The notes: generated by a model from the letters alone, not told the origin. 64,000 nucleotides of DNA from a gamma proteobacterium symbiont of Ctena orbiculata (GCA_003058495.1 QBVC01000014.1:1-64000), one strand, 5' to 3'. Shown: positions 44,036 to 54,098, counted from the first letter of the stretch. A program made the numbers and translations.

Positions 44036-45376
44036 TTACCTGGATAGTGGACTGAGAATTCCTTGCAGATCGCAGTCGTTGAGGTACTGATCGTCTTCAA
44101 TTTCGATGTCAAGCGCAGGCTCTATTGGTTGGATGCCGGGCAGTTCCCCATCTAGTGGTTGCTCACCGGACGCTATCACGACACGTAGATTGGGGTAATG
44201 CTGTCTAAGACCAATGATCTCCGTCGCACGCTCAGCATCTGGTAGACCAGTAGAAACATCCTTGACCGGCAAATACACTACTACGAACTCCTTGCGGTTC
44301 ACCTGCTTGCGAAGTCGCTTGGGATCTGAGTTGGGATTATAAATGCGGCACTTTTTCCAAATCTCTTCCTCGATGCTTTCTATTGTGGTCTGATCCGTCA
44401 GTGATACCAGCACACCTTGGACGTCGTTGTGCCATATCCGTTTGATATAACGATCGACCGTAAAATTATCGGTATATTCCATACCAATGCTTCCACGGTC
44501 ATTGAGATGTATTCCATTCAAAGCGAGAATTGCGTCGCCACGATTGATAGCGGGCAACCAGGTTGCCGCACCTGCATTGACCCAGATCGCCCGCAATGCC
44601 CCATGAACTTCCTGCATACGCTCACGGGTTTCTCTGCGTTTGATCAGCGTGGCAAATTCATAGAGTTTCTGCATGCATTCTGCGGGTGATACCAATAGAA
44701 ATCGAATCAGGTTATTCACCAGCGCTTCGATGGAGTTCACCGGAGCGGCTGGTTTGTCCGCATGATTGAGGTTATTCCAGGCAGCCTGCAAGTCAGAAAA
44801 TATCCGTTCATCGCCGAGATGAATTTTCAACTCCTTGGCGATATCGGTGAAAGGTGTGGTAAGCGGTTCTTGTGACTTCAGGCGATCCAGTAGCTGCTGA
44901 AACCTTGTCTGTTTCTCGATCTCATCGACAATGGCCTCGGCATCCCTGGGACAGGTGGCCGAATTGACCTGCGGCAGACCGATGGCTCTCCAAAAACTCG
45001 CCTTGGCGTCCTCTATGTTGGTTTCACCTTCAATGAAAACGGGCAGCAGAGGAAAACCTTTTTCCACCTGCCAGCGCCAGTTGAGTATTGTTGCCTCTTT
45101 CATGACCCAGTCGGATTGCTGCAAGGCACGTTTTGAATAGAGGATAATGGCGGCATGGCATTCGGCCAGCCAGAGGTTGAGGTGTTTTTCCCAGTCCGTG
45201 CCGGTGCCGATAAACTGGTCGACAAGCACCTCGACCTCCACGTCTAAGTCTCTGGCTTTGATGGCATCAGAGAGCTCTTCCAACAATGCCCAGTTTTCAT
45301 TTGTATCCCGAGCTCGGGCGCCATCGACATCATCGAGTCGCGAACTGTGGCTTATGAATAGTTTGAGAGTAGTCAT
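44036..45376 (-). CDS. TIR-domain protein, first gene of the MoxR-vWA operon
   Basis: 446 residues. N-terminal TIR domain (1-150; LKLFISHSSRLDD, AAIILYSKRALQQSDWVMKE with the likely catalytic Glu in the WxxxE position). The middle 150 residues are helical, and the C-terminal part is beta/alpha with ILALNGIHLND and FVVVYLPVKDV segments I cannot assign. No membrane helix. It is the first gene of the operon that continues with the ATPase, vWA and VMAP-like proteins, so it is probably a TIR effector or signal protein controlled by them. NADase activity is typical of bacterial TIRs but not shown here. Confidence 0.82.
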   Translation of the reverse strand: MTTLKLFISHSSRLDDVDGARARDTNENWALLEELSDAIKARDLDVEVEVLVDQFIGTGTDWEKHLNLWLAECHAAIILYSKRALQQSDWVMKEATILNWRWQVEKGFPLLPVFIEGETNIEDAKASFWRAIGLPQVNSATCPRDAEAIVDEIEKQTRFQQLLDRLKSQEPLTTPFTDIAKELKIHLGDERIFSDLQAAWNNLNHADKPAAPVNSIEALVNNLIRFLLVSPAECMQKLYEFATLIKRRETRERMQEVHGALRAIWVNAGAATWLPAINRGDAILALNGIHLNDRGSIGMEYTDNFTVDRYIKRIWHNDVQGVLVSLTDQTTIESIEEEIWKKCRIYNPNSDPKRLRKQVNRKEFVVVYLPVKDVSTGLPDAERATEIIGLRQHYPNLRVVIASGEQPLDGELPGIQPIEPALDIEIEDDQYLNDCDLQGILSPLSR

Positions 45377-45624
45377 CCCTTTGTTTCTAGATATTATTTT
45401 GCCTTATCATATTATAAATAGTAGCTTTATAACAGTGGGCGATCAGCTCATGACCTGATGATCTTTAAAATAGAGCTATTTTATTGAATGGGCCTGATCT
45501 TCCATCTAGTTGTTACCGCAATTTCGCCCCTATAGGATGTATGTTATCTCCCAATAATAAAACGATATACTGTCTTGGCAACCAATCAAGAATATACAGA
45601 TCAAACGTAATATAGATATTAAAT

Positions 45625-47124
45625 CTATATACCAAAAACTTGTGCCCAACCAATAATGACTCTTTCTAGGACTGACAATTCTCTATAGATGGAAATGTTT
45701 CGATTTTTCAAAAGTACAAAGTTCGTTCTGCCAACATCACCGATATAGGTCTCCTCGCCTGTCATATCGTTATTACGGAGACTAATAAAAGACTCCCCTT
45801 CAACCAGATAGGGGCCGGGCCCATTAGGCGCACCTGATGTTACTGACAAGAAAATATTACCTAATTTGCTATTGACATGAAAATCATAGAGCTCTGCACT
45901 TGATAGTGAATCTGGTATTTTAAACGGCTTCCATACAGAATCACCATGTTTATAGGTCAACATCTGTTTACCACTGATGTCATATAGCCAAGTTGTTTCA
46001 TTGTGTGTCTGAATTGAAAGCGTCTTCCCTATATACTTATAAGGCAAATCAGGTGCTAAATGCTCAATACCGTCTCGACTGATGATCAGTTTTGCGTTTT
46101 TTGGGCCTTCAGGATCATTTAATTGTTGCACGCCGATATATTCATATCCACCTCTCCGCCATATAAGTAACTCGATACCTGCCCATCCCTGATTTTGAAG
46201 ATTTTTCTTAACCTCTCTAATTCTCGAATCACCCGCAGACATTAAGTTTAGATTAGATTTTGAATAAAAATCATTCTGCAACTCTAAAAAACCATTACTA
46301 TGTCTCTGGAACATGCCTTCACACGGCGGTGCAGGTAAATGGTTAAAGTTGTCAGCTGTTATTTCACTCCTACAGTTTATAACAGTACCAAACTCATCAA
46401 TTGTCAGAATTTCCGCGTAATTATTTGTATCATATCCTTCCCATGAGACCGGCATGGATCTTGCGATTATATATTTCGACTGATTCCCCTCAACAACATA
46501 TGCACTCTGAATATATCGACCACCTATATCAGCATCCACCCACCGATCATTTGGCGCTTGCGCTGCAACTACAAACGTCGCAAATATTACAATAATTGTA
46601 AATATCAAAATAACAAGAGAAGTGATTATTGCTCGTATTGCATTGATGCGACGCTTTTTCCCAGCTAAAGATTCTTTTATTGAGTTGATAATATCAGTGG
46701 ATACGCTCTCCCATGATGATTCATAAACACCAAGATTACCGCTAAATTCAGGCCAGTCCTCTTTCCAATTGTCATTGTCATAAACAGGAATTACCGAAGT
46801 TCCGCCTTGTTTTATAAAACTATTTAGCTCAAGCCGAATCCAGGTTGAATTTTCCGCACCTTTACCTAGGATTGAAACTAAGACTCGACTCTTCCCTAAT
46901 GAACGATCAAGATTTGCTGTTAACTTTGCGCCTGGCTCAAGGCCTGTATCATCGGTAAAAACAGCTAGACCTGACGAATCCAGCTTCGATTTCAACTCCT
47001 TAACGTATGCTTGGTGTGTTATCTTTCGATATGAGATAAAAACATCATAACCTATGAATGACTGAACTGTTGCTACATATCCATGAAAGAGTTGTTTTAG
47101 ATTTGTAGACAACGTAGTTTTCAT
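45625..47124 (-). CDS. Membrane TIR protein with extracytoplasmic sensor region
   Basis: 499 residues. TIR domain at about 24-160 (GYDVFISYRKITHQ, RVLVSILGKGAENSTWIRLEL). One strong transmembrane helix at about 168-192 (SLVILIFTIIVIFATFVVAA) is followed by about 300 residues of beta-rich sequence with repeated W/Y-containing strands, possibly a beta-propeller. The TIR should be inside and the sensor outside. AT-rich codon use sets it apart from the operon next to it. It looks like a receptor-type immune protein; the trigger is unknown. Confidence 0.78.
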   Translation of the reverse strand: MKTTLSTNLKQLFHGYVATVQSFIGYDVFISYRKITHQAYVKELKSKLDSSGLAVFTDDTGLEPGAKLTANLDRSLGKSRVLVSILGKGAENSTWIRLELNSFIKQGGTSVIPVYDNDNWKEDWPEFSGNLGVYESSWESVSTDIINSIKESLAGKKRRINAIRAIITSLVILIFTIIVIFATFVVAAQAPNDRWVDADIGGRYIQSAYVVEGNQSKYIIARSMPVSWEGYDTNNYAEILTIDEFGTVINCRSEITADNFNHLPAPPCEGMFQRHSNGFLELQNDFYSKSNLNLMSAGDSRIREVKKNLQNQGWAGIELLIWRRGGYEYIGVQQLNDPEGPKNAKLIISRDGIEHLAPDLPYKYIGKTLSIQTHNETTWLYDISGKQMLTYKHGDSVWKPFKIPDSLSSAELYDFHVNSKLGNIFLSVTSGAPNGPGPYLVEGESFISLRNNDMTGEETYIGDVGRTNFVLLKNRNISIYRELSVLERVIIGWAQVFGI

Positions 47125-47364
47125 ACATTTTCACTTTAGCCATCTTATAACAAAGGTAATCGAAGCTATTTCTATATCGATTTATGTAATGATTACTCTA
47201 TCTCTGATCATTACAATGTTTAAGCCGACCTAAACAATCATCACTGTAACAGGATACGTATTATTTCTCGTATTCTTGACTATTGTCTATGAATCTAAGG
47301 TAACGATAGATTTACATGAAAAAGAGTACATATACTGACAACATCTCCTAAAACTCTTTCGTGT

Positions 47365-48033
47365 TCACATACCCCGAAAGTCCTCAGCATCGAATAAAGT
47401 ATAGGTAAAACTGTTACCGAGCCCCTTCTGTCGCTGTTTTCTGGCTAAAGGCATCAGAATATAGTCATGAGCGTAACTCACTTCAGCTACTTGGCAACCG
47501 GCTGACCAATTCGATACGACCTTGTTTTTACCGATGACTTTGCCTTCATTCCAGGAATAAGCCTTGTGACAGTTGAGACCGGTTACATCTGTGTAAATTT
47601 TGCCTGACCTATTGATACTGCCATCACGATTATGATCTCGCCATACATTAAACGGCTTTCCGTTCTGCACCAATGCAGGATACTTTTTCTTTCCATGGAC
47701 ACCGATTTTCCAACAGCGTCTATACTGTCCGGGAATTAATACCGCTGTACCTGATTGGTTCCCCATTTTTCCGGAGCCAAGAAAATAGAGTCCAGGGTCT
47801 GTTGTACATGACCACATGGCAACGCGCCAAGTTGAACGCTCATCGATAAATGCAACAAAAAATGAGTCATCGAATCGATTCGGTACATTTGTATCATTTC
47901 TAATTGCACCGATATTCAAGTCGTATTTTCTATCCTCAAAGAATACATACCCTCTCTTGTCATACGCCCTGCGTAACATATCCAACGCACGTAATTCGGC
48001 AGGTGGCGTGTGTTTATTCGAGAAGTCATTCAT
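47365..48033 (-). CDS. Hypothetical protein with SxGC motif (YkuD-like?)
   Basis: 222 residues, no signal peptide. The second half has GLNCHKAYSWNEG and, further on, NWSAGCQVAEV. A His followed by a Ser-x-Gly-Cys is the pattern of L,D-transpeptidase (YkuD) active sites, but the spacing and the rest of the fold are not convincing, so this is only a hint. An acidic RDHNRDGSINRSG stretch could bind calcium. It lies head to head with the DUF2235 gene at 48279. Function is unknown. Confidence 0.5.
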   Translation of the reverse strand: MNDFSNKHTPPAELRALDMLRRAYDKRGYVFFEDRKYDLNIGAIRNDTNVPNRFDDSFFVAFIDERSTWRVAMWSCTTDPGLYFLGSGKMGNQSGTAVLIPGQYRRCWKIGVHGKKKYPALVQNGKPFNVWRDHNRDGSINRSGKIYTDVTGLNCHKAYSWNEGKVIGKNKVVSNWSAGCQVAEVSYAHDYILMPLARKQRQKGLGNSFTYTLFDAEDFRGM

Positions 48034-48278
48034 ATTGCTGTCCTTTTTTATAAAGGTTCAATAACAAATATAGTCAAGCGTGAAACTACATCAACGCAAT
48101 ATCTAAGATAATGATAATTAATAAAATGTTTAGTTATCTATACAATCCATACATAAGCACTCACACAACAAAAAAGGTATGGATCCAAGCGCAAACTTTT
48201 AATTTATAATAAAATAGGCGAGGATTATCAATGTTTCAATAATATAATTGTCGTCTAGCGCAAAAGGAGAAACAAGCA

Positions 48279-49799
48279 ATGGCACTGTATGCTTTCGATG
48301 GAACCTGGAATGACTCAAGCGCACCAGATGATGAACGCGACATAAGAAACGATACAAACGTTCACCGCTTTCGATTACGTTATGGAGAAAATCACCATTA
48401 TGTTGATGGTGTAGGCACAAGATATAGTATCATTGGCAAGATCGTAGGAGGCGTAACGGGAGCTGGAGCACAAAAGCGGATCGAAGAGCACTTTCAAGCC
48501 TTGAAAGAAAACTTTGCCGCCGGTGACAAAACTATTGATATCATTAGATACAGCCGAGGCGCAGCTATTTCAAGGATGTTCGTTCATTATATCGACCGTA
48601 ATTTCGATGACTTGATCGATAATAGTGGCAATCACCTCCCACATCCTCCAAAAATCCGGTTCCTTGGCTTGTTCGATACTGTTGCATCCTTCGGTATTCC
48701 CTGGAATGAAGACGAGCACAATTTCGAAACAAATATTCCCGAAATCGTTGAAAACACCTTCCACGCAATGGCTCTTGACGAAACTCGTGAAACTTTTGGT
48801 ATCGAGCGTTGCCTGGGTAATAGAGACAAAATCACCGAGGTCTGGTTTCGTGGCGGTCACGGTGATATCGGTGGCAACGCAACATTTACCGGCCATAAAG
48901 GGAAAGAGTCTAATCGTAGAAGATCAAATATCGCTCTTGAGTGGATGTTGAATAAAGCTCGCGCCTGCGGACTACCCATCATAACGGCAGATGAAGCGAC
49001 CCATATTGAAACTGACACAGATGCACATGTGACAGCTCAAAAAGATCGACTTAGCATCGGTAATGTCGGCACATTATCACGCCGTATACACATTGGCGAT
49101 CTCGTACACTACAGCGTCGAAGATACCAAACTGACACACAGTATTGATGGCCGCTTACTTCGCCGTATCGAAGTGCTGACACGCATAGAAGATGAAACTC
49201 TTGAACAATGCGCTAAAGCAATGAACTGGACACCACCGTTTGAGCTCGACCATAGTCCAGACAATGTGCGTATAACTGAATCCCCACCTTCAATCGTTAG
49301 ATTGAGTCTTCGCCGCTATCCATTCGATATATTGCCAGCCCGTACATGGGACGCCTGGATGAGACATTGGGAAATCGAAAACCCAGGCATTGAAGATAGA
49401 CATATCGACGAATTCTGGGCGCCCAACGACGCAGATCGTGCGCTCGCATGGGACATTTACGTAGAATTACAGACGCGCATTGCAGTACAAGAACTGGCAG
49501 ACGATGAAGGCGACGATACTACCGCTCTGAAAAGTATCGCAAAACTATTCAGTCTGTCGCGAGAAAGCATGCGTAAGCATGGTGTTAACTGCTCCAATAC
49601 AGGTTCGCTGGTGACCTCCTATCTGAACCAGAAAGTGCGAAATTTTACTGCCAAATGGCACAAGGTTTCACTCGCAGAGAAATGGAAAGAAAACCCGGAT
49701 ATCAAACACCCTGAATTCAGAGAAGAGTTAAAACAGTTACAACCTGTACTTGGCACCTTGGCTGGTGCTTTATCGGACTTAGCGGACGCACGCCTATAA
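48279..49799 (+). CDS. DUF2235 alpha/beta hydrolase with extra C-terminal domain
   Basis: 506 residues, start after AAAAGGAGAAAC. Residues 1-330: DUF2235 (relatives include T6SS phospholipases): ALYAFDGTWNDS, HYVDGVGTRYS, a nucleophile elbow reading IIRYSRGAA, an acidic FLGLFDTVASFG and VWFRGGHGDIGG with the likely His. The elbow is RYSRG instead of GFSRG, so the first Gly of GxSxG is lost. Residues about 360-506 match the small protein at 33480-33968. No signal peptide or secretion gene is nearby, so it is probably an intracellular lipase-like effector (inference). Confidence 0.82.
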   Translation: MALYAFDGTWNDSSAPDDERDIRNDTNVHRFRLRYGENHHYVDGVGTRYSIIGKIVGGVTGAGAQKRIEEHFQALKENFAAGDKTIDIIRYSRGAAISRMFVHYIDRNFDDLIDNSGNHLPHPPKIRFLGLFDTVASFGIPWNEDEHNFETNIPEIVENTFHAMALDETRETFGIERCLGNRDKITEVWFRGGHGDIGGNATFTGHKGKESNRRRSNIALEWMLNKARACGLPIITADEATHIETDTDAHVTAQKDRLSIGNVGTLSRRIHIGDLVHYSVEDTKLTHSIDGRLLRRIEVLTRIEDETLEQCAKAMNWTPPFELDHSPDNVRITESPPSIVRLSLRRYPFDILPARTWDAWMRHWEIENPGIEDRHIDEFWAPNDADRALAWDIYVELQTRIAVQELADDEGDDTTALKSIAKLFSLSRESMRKHGVNCSNTGSLVTSYLNQKVRNFTAKWHKVSLAEKWKENPDIKHPEFREELKQLQPVLGTLAGALSDLADARL

Positions 49800-49957
49800 A
49801 CATCCTAAATGAGAGCTGGAATAGGTTTGTATACAATTTCGTATTCAGTTTTAGCCCTAATGGTTCAAGCCGATGCCAACACTCTCCTATTCCGGTGCAT
49901 TTGCATATTTTAAAGGCCTGTGTAAATGACGATTTTCATATGCATAGCACAACTATG

Positions 49958-52261
49958 CTAAGTCTCAATCTTCTCTTTTGCAATATCCTTCTCTAATTTC
50001 AATTTACAGAGCCCTTTTCCTATTAACCCTGCAACCTCACGAAAGCTTTGAGAAGTCCACAGTCTCTCGTTTTCATCCTGCGATAAACCATTATCTGGCA
50101 AATTTCTATCTATTTTACGAGAATCTATAAACTCCCATAATCGATTCAACTGTCTATCTGGAGCAAGATAGGATGCAGCCCTCTCGATATCGTTACCTAG
50201 CATCTGCATCATTTCCGGATTACGCGAATTTTGAACAAAATAGTTAAACGAAAGCTCTTCTGGTTTTTGCTTAGGTGGTTCATTGAGCCATCTAGCAACC
50301 ATCCCTGCAGCTCCGCGAGATGCGCCAACTATAAATGATGGCTGCCCTGCCTCGAATGCACGCAGGATCTCTTCCCACACACCGGGAATAATCCCGGAAA
50401 AATCATGTATTTTTCCTCCTATGAAAAGATGGGCCAAAGGAGTAAATTCAAAGTTCTCAAAATCAGGAGTATCGCAATGAATTTTGCTACATACCATCTT
50501 GCGCATCGCGTTCAAACAGAGCGCGGTATTTAGGCGTTGCTCTGGCGTTTTCTTATCTTCATCGAAAACAGGAGATTCAATTAGCTGTTGGATACCTGCA
50601 TCTTCTTGAGTAACACGGATGAATGAACAGGTATTGATCCATTGTGCCTCTTCCTTGATGCTAAATTTCGTAGAATATGGCCATGCACTAAGATTAAATA
50701 ATCGAGGTGCGGGGGCTAATACCTCTGATTTCGTTGAATCTTTTTTCTTATCTCTTCGTTCCTTCTTTTCTGTATTTCTTTCGGCTAAAAGGTAATCTAG
50801 AAAGGTCTCAGTAAAATTGATTCGGCTTTCCCATGCCTCTTTCTCATTTTGCCCCCATGATGGTAGTGAACCACCATACAATAACGATATACCCTGTTTG
50901 AAGGCAGGCCTCAGAATTGCGCGTAACAACTCCACCGTATGATCATCACTAATACCTGCAGTGAGAATATCGGTCGATTCCGACACCGATACCCCTAGCA
51001 CTTCTCCAGAAAAGTAATTCTCTATCTTTATCTTATCTGGCATTAATTCCTTACATAGTTCGGCATCGTAATTGGCGCCAAAAGCTTTAAAGCGCATTGT
51101 ATAGATGTCCTGCATTCCTCTTTTTTCCACCCCTGTCAATCCATGCCCAGGATGATGAATAATCACGCCATCACGTGATCCATACATTATTTTCGCGTCA
51201 CGGCAAACATATTCGACCATGACGGGATCTGGAGGCCGATTCACCAGTATATTAATTTTTTCGTCAGAAGGTTCTATATTTCTTTTTGCTGCTTGCGCTA
51301 AAAGCCGATAGAAACTTGAAAAAAGAATTTCTCTTAGAATCGTAACCACAGCTCTACGCGCTGCATCATCAGTCCATTGCAAACAAGATGCATGACCTAG
51401 CTCTGGAATCGTTCTAGCTGACTTATTACCTGCAAAATTAATCACAACTACAGCAGGCATTATCGAATACAAAATACCGTCAGTCTCCTCCGGATCACCA
51501 ATCCTGTGTGGCTTTAGAAAATCCCGTATCTCTTTACGACACCAAGGCCTGTCTGCGTAATGATCTCCCTGAATAACAAGCAAACCTGCCGAATCAGTCT
51601 CTAACGCCTCCTTAATCTCATCGCTGAAGTCATGACCGTAGTTGATATCGTTTTCATCAAAGAAAGTATGGCATTGGGTTTCAGTTTGAATGTAATGTTT
51701 TATCTTCTTTGGAATCTCTGTACCATCTGCTTTGGCATGGCTGAGAAAGATCTTTATTGGCGTTGTTTTCTTTCCTACCACGACTTCACGTAAAATCAAG
51801 CCCATTGCTTCCGTCAATTTAATCAACATAATTTCGTAATCTATCTTGCTCTTTTCATCAAGATGACGGATAAAATTAAGTCGGTTGACGACTGATGGCA
51901 TTTGATATGCCGTCACATCCAAGGCGATTGGGAGGATCTTATAATCAGCATTTGACTGACTTCCTCTCTTTTTATGTTGAATCTCATTCGCTTTGATAAC
52001 GAGGGACTCTACATAACGCCGCCATGCCAACGACGCCACCATGTTAGGCTCCACTAGAGGAACTATGATATTGAGATCACAATCATTGTCCCTTATAGAT
52101 GGAATATCTTCTTCTTTGTCCTTCCAACAGCGGAAATAGACAGGTATCCCCTCCCCTGTGGACAGTCTAAACCAATGATATATATGACGAGCTAGTTTTA
52201 TTCCATCCTTATATGCAGCATGCCATAATACATAGATGCGTACTGGTGTTCTTACTACCAT
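49958..52261 (-). CDS. Double TIR-like protein with SLOG-type domain
   Basis: 767 residues, start after GACGGAGAT. N-terminus (1-150) is a TIR-like fold of unusual type (IYVLWHAAYKDG, NIIVPLVEPNMV). About 168-300: a second TIR domain (IKIFLSHAKADG, AGLLVIQGDHYADRPWCRKEI, with Cys and Glu at the expected catalytic helix). The middle is unassigned. About 430-640 resembles a SLOG/LOG Rossmann domain (LLYGGSLPSWG, FIVGASRGAAGMVARW). SLOG domains bind nucleotide-derived signals such as cyclic ADP-ribose variants. Having TIR and SLOG in one chain suggests a self-contained signal maker and sensor (inference). Confidence 0.78.
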   Translation of the reverse strand: MVVRTPVRIYVLWHAAYKDGIKLARHIYHWFRLSTGEGIPVYFRCWKDKEEDIPSIRDNDCDLNIIVPLVEPNMVASLAWRRYVESLVIKANEIQHKKRGSQSNADYKILPIALDVTAYQMPSVVNRLNFIRHLDEKSKIDYEIMLIKLTEAMGLILREVVVGKKTTPIKIFLSHAKADGTEIPKKIKHYIQTETQCHTFFDENDINYGHDFSDEIKEALETDSAGLLVIQGDHYADRPWCRKEIRDFLKPHRIGDPEETDGILYSIMPAVVVINFAGNKSARTIPELGHASCLQWTDDAARRAVVTILREILFSSFYRLLAQAAKRNIEPSDEKINILVNRPPDPVMVEYVCRDAKIMYGSRDGVIIHHPGHGLTGVEKRGMQDIYTMRFKAFGANYDAELCKELMPDKIKIENYFSGEVLGVSVSESTDILTAGISDDHTVELLRAILRPAFKQGISLLYGGSLPSWGQNEKEAWESRINFTETFLDYLLAERNTEKKERRDKKKDSTKSEVLAPAPRLFNLSAWPYSTKFSIKEEAQWINTCSFIRVTQEDAGIQQLIESPVFDEDKKTPEQRLNTALCLNAMRKMVCSKIHCDTPDFENFEFTPLAHLFIGGKIHDFSGIIPGVWEEILRAFEAGQPSFIVGASRGAAGMVARWLNEPPKQKPEELSFNYFVQNSRNPEMMQMLGNDIERAASYLAPDRQLNRLWEFIDSRKIDRNLPDNGLSQDENERLWTSQSFREVAGLIGKGLCKLKLEKDIAKEKIET

Positions 52262-52601
52262 TTTTTATCTCCGTCCTTTAGCTATTCTTACCTATGGCAA
52301 CAAAATCGTAGGCGTATGATTAATTTCCATTTAAGATAAATATGTTTGCTTTATCAGCACTCTAAGATCTTGTCATTTTCTTCTCTCGTAACATCAAAGC
52401 GGGAACCTCGTCAATTTATCTGATCCACGACAATTATTTTAATTGGTTCTGCCTCATCCGTTCACTTCTTAGGCATAGGGAGAGATAATGAAATAATTCA
52501 TCAGAAATTCTTCTCATATCTCTTGACATGCCAGAACAAAAACTATTACCTCTTAGGCCCAACTCTAGAATTCAAGCTTATCTATTGACAACATTTACAA
52601 C

Positions 52602-53837
52602 CTATTCAGTACGTGTAATTTTAACCCTCAAGAATCCAGAGTTATTGCCGTATTTTGACCGCATATCATTCGCGAAAAGATAAAGATCAGCACTCTTAGA
52701 TGGTTGAAATGGTGCCTTTTGGTCACCAATATAGATTAAACAATCATCTTCATCGCCTAGCGCAGCAATCAAGGCAAACCAATTTGCATCCGGTTCCCTG
52801 CGTAGCCTCTCTGCTAACTCGACGATACCCTCCTGATACCACGGCAGCTCATTCGATTGCCAACCATCTGGGCCACACTCAACATCACCATCTTTCCAAC
52901 CATCAACATCAACGACTTCACAAACATAAGTCACATCTTCAACAACTCTCACTCCCGTCCAATTATAGAGTGCCTTGGCGGATACCTTACATTGATGACT
53001 TTCACCGACTTTCAATTCAACTGCGTGCGCAGTTGGGTGGATTATATCGTCAGCTCCCCGCTCTCGCCGCGGATCGAGTTGAATATCTTTATTCTGAAAA
53101 ATCGGTGCGAACTTATTTGTCTCGCTATAACGCTTTGCAGTAGCCTTCTCGTCATCAAATTCAATACCACAGGACCTGGCCTGTTCTATCATCCATTGCA
53201 ATGCAATGTTCGAGCGGGAGATTTCGCCGTTGCCACCACCTATATCACTATGTACTCCGCGGAACCATACCTCTTGAACATTTGCATGACTACACCCAGG
53301 ATCGAGACGAAGAACTCTGAAGGCTTCACGTCGCTCATCCATTGCCATCGCGTGGTAACAGTTATCAACACAGACATCAAGCGTGCTTAAATTCCAACCT
53401 AAATTAATACTCTGAAAATCAATAATCGTATCAAATGACAGACCGAAGGAACCGACCATATCCCAGATACCTAAAAAGCGTACCCTGGCACTCTTGTCGA
53501 AGTTACCATCAGCCAACTCAACTCCCCGTTCACCAATCAGATTGGCAAAATGTACAGCCAACGCCGCTCCGCGACTAAAACCAATGATGTCAATCTCTTT
53601 ATCACCATTCTGCCAGTTGCTGGACAACTCCTCATACATCTCCTCTATTCGAGTCTTCCCTCCACTCCCAAACAGACCGCCAAACAGCGCACCAATCTTT
53701 CCAAAACGAGTACCCACACCTGCGATATATTCAACCGATCGTCCTTTGTATAGCTCAGCAAACCGCACTACATTCGTATCGACCGTTGGCTCATCTTCAT
53801 CAGAATTCCATGTTCCATCAAATGCATATAGCGCCAT
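52602..53837 (-). CDS. DUF2235 alpha/beta hydrolase
   Basis: 411 residues from the ATG at 53837, which has a textbook GAGGAGGAATTG site; an in-frame upstream start at 53915 is rejected. Features: ALYAFDGTWNSDEDE, EYIAGVGTRFGKIG, nucleophile elbow IDIIGFSRGAAL (an intact GxSxG), acidic FLGIWDMVGSFG and VWFRGVHSDIGGG. The last 120 residues are a beta-rich domain with KVGESHQCKVSAKAL, unlike the paralogue at 48279. It is probably a lipase or esterase-type effector. It lies between a TIR-SLOG gene and a lectin-type TIR-STAND gene, all on the minus strand. Confidence 0.85.
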   Translation of the reverse strand: MALYAFDGTWNSDEDEPTVDTNVVRFAELYKGRSVEYIAGVGTRFGKIGALFGGLFGSGGKTRIEEMYEELSSNWQNGDKEIDIIGFSRGAALAVHFANLIGERGVELADGNFDKSARVRFLGIWDMVGSFGLSFDTIIDFQSINLGWNLSTLDVCVDNCYHAMAMDERREAFRVLRLDPGCSHANVQEVWFRGVHSDIGGGNGEISRSNIALQWMIEQARSCGIEFDDEKATAKRYSETNKFAPIFQNKDIQLDPRRERGADDIIHPTAHAVELKVGESHQCKVSAKALYNWTGVRVVEDVTYVCEVVDVDGWKDGDVECGPDGWQSNELPWYQEGIVELAERLRREPDANWFALIAALGDEDDCLIYIGDQKAPFQPSKSADLYLFANDMRSKYGNNSGFLRVKITRTE

Positions 53838-54098
53838 CAATTCCTCCTCATTCCTAGTTATTGCTATGTGCAAATTTCTATACCACCGGTAATTTGCATA
53901 TCGAAATTTCATCATAGGATAGCAATTGTAAAAATTCTATTAGCAATGATTGTCGATGGCTACAATTTGGATAGAGATGCAACAGTCTCCTGTCTGGGCA
54001 TATTCACTAATCCACTGACAATTTGACGCTCATGGTGTGGCTACACATATTGTGAATAATCAAGCGGTAATCATCCTATACGGGCGGTAGGGGAATAA

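Noticed and set aside
48279-53837. Type VI secretion effector module
   Set aside because: DUF2235 proteins can be T6SS lipase effectors, but no VgrG, PAAR, Hcp or chaperone gene is in the island and neither protein has a delivery domain.
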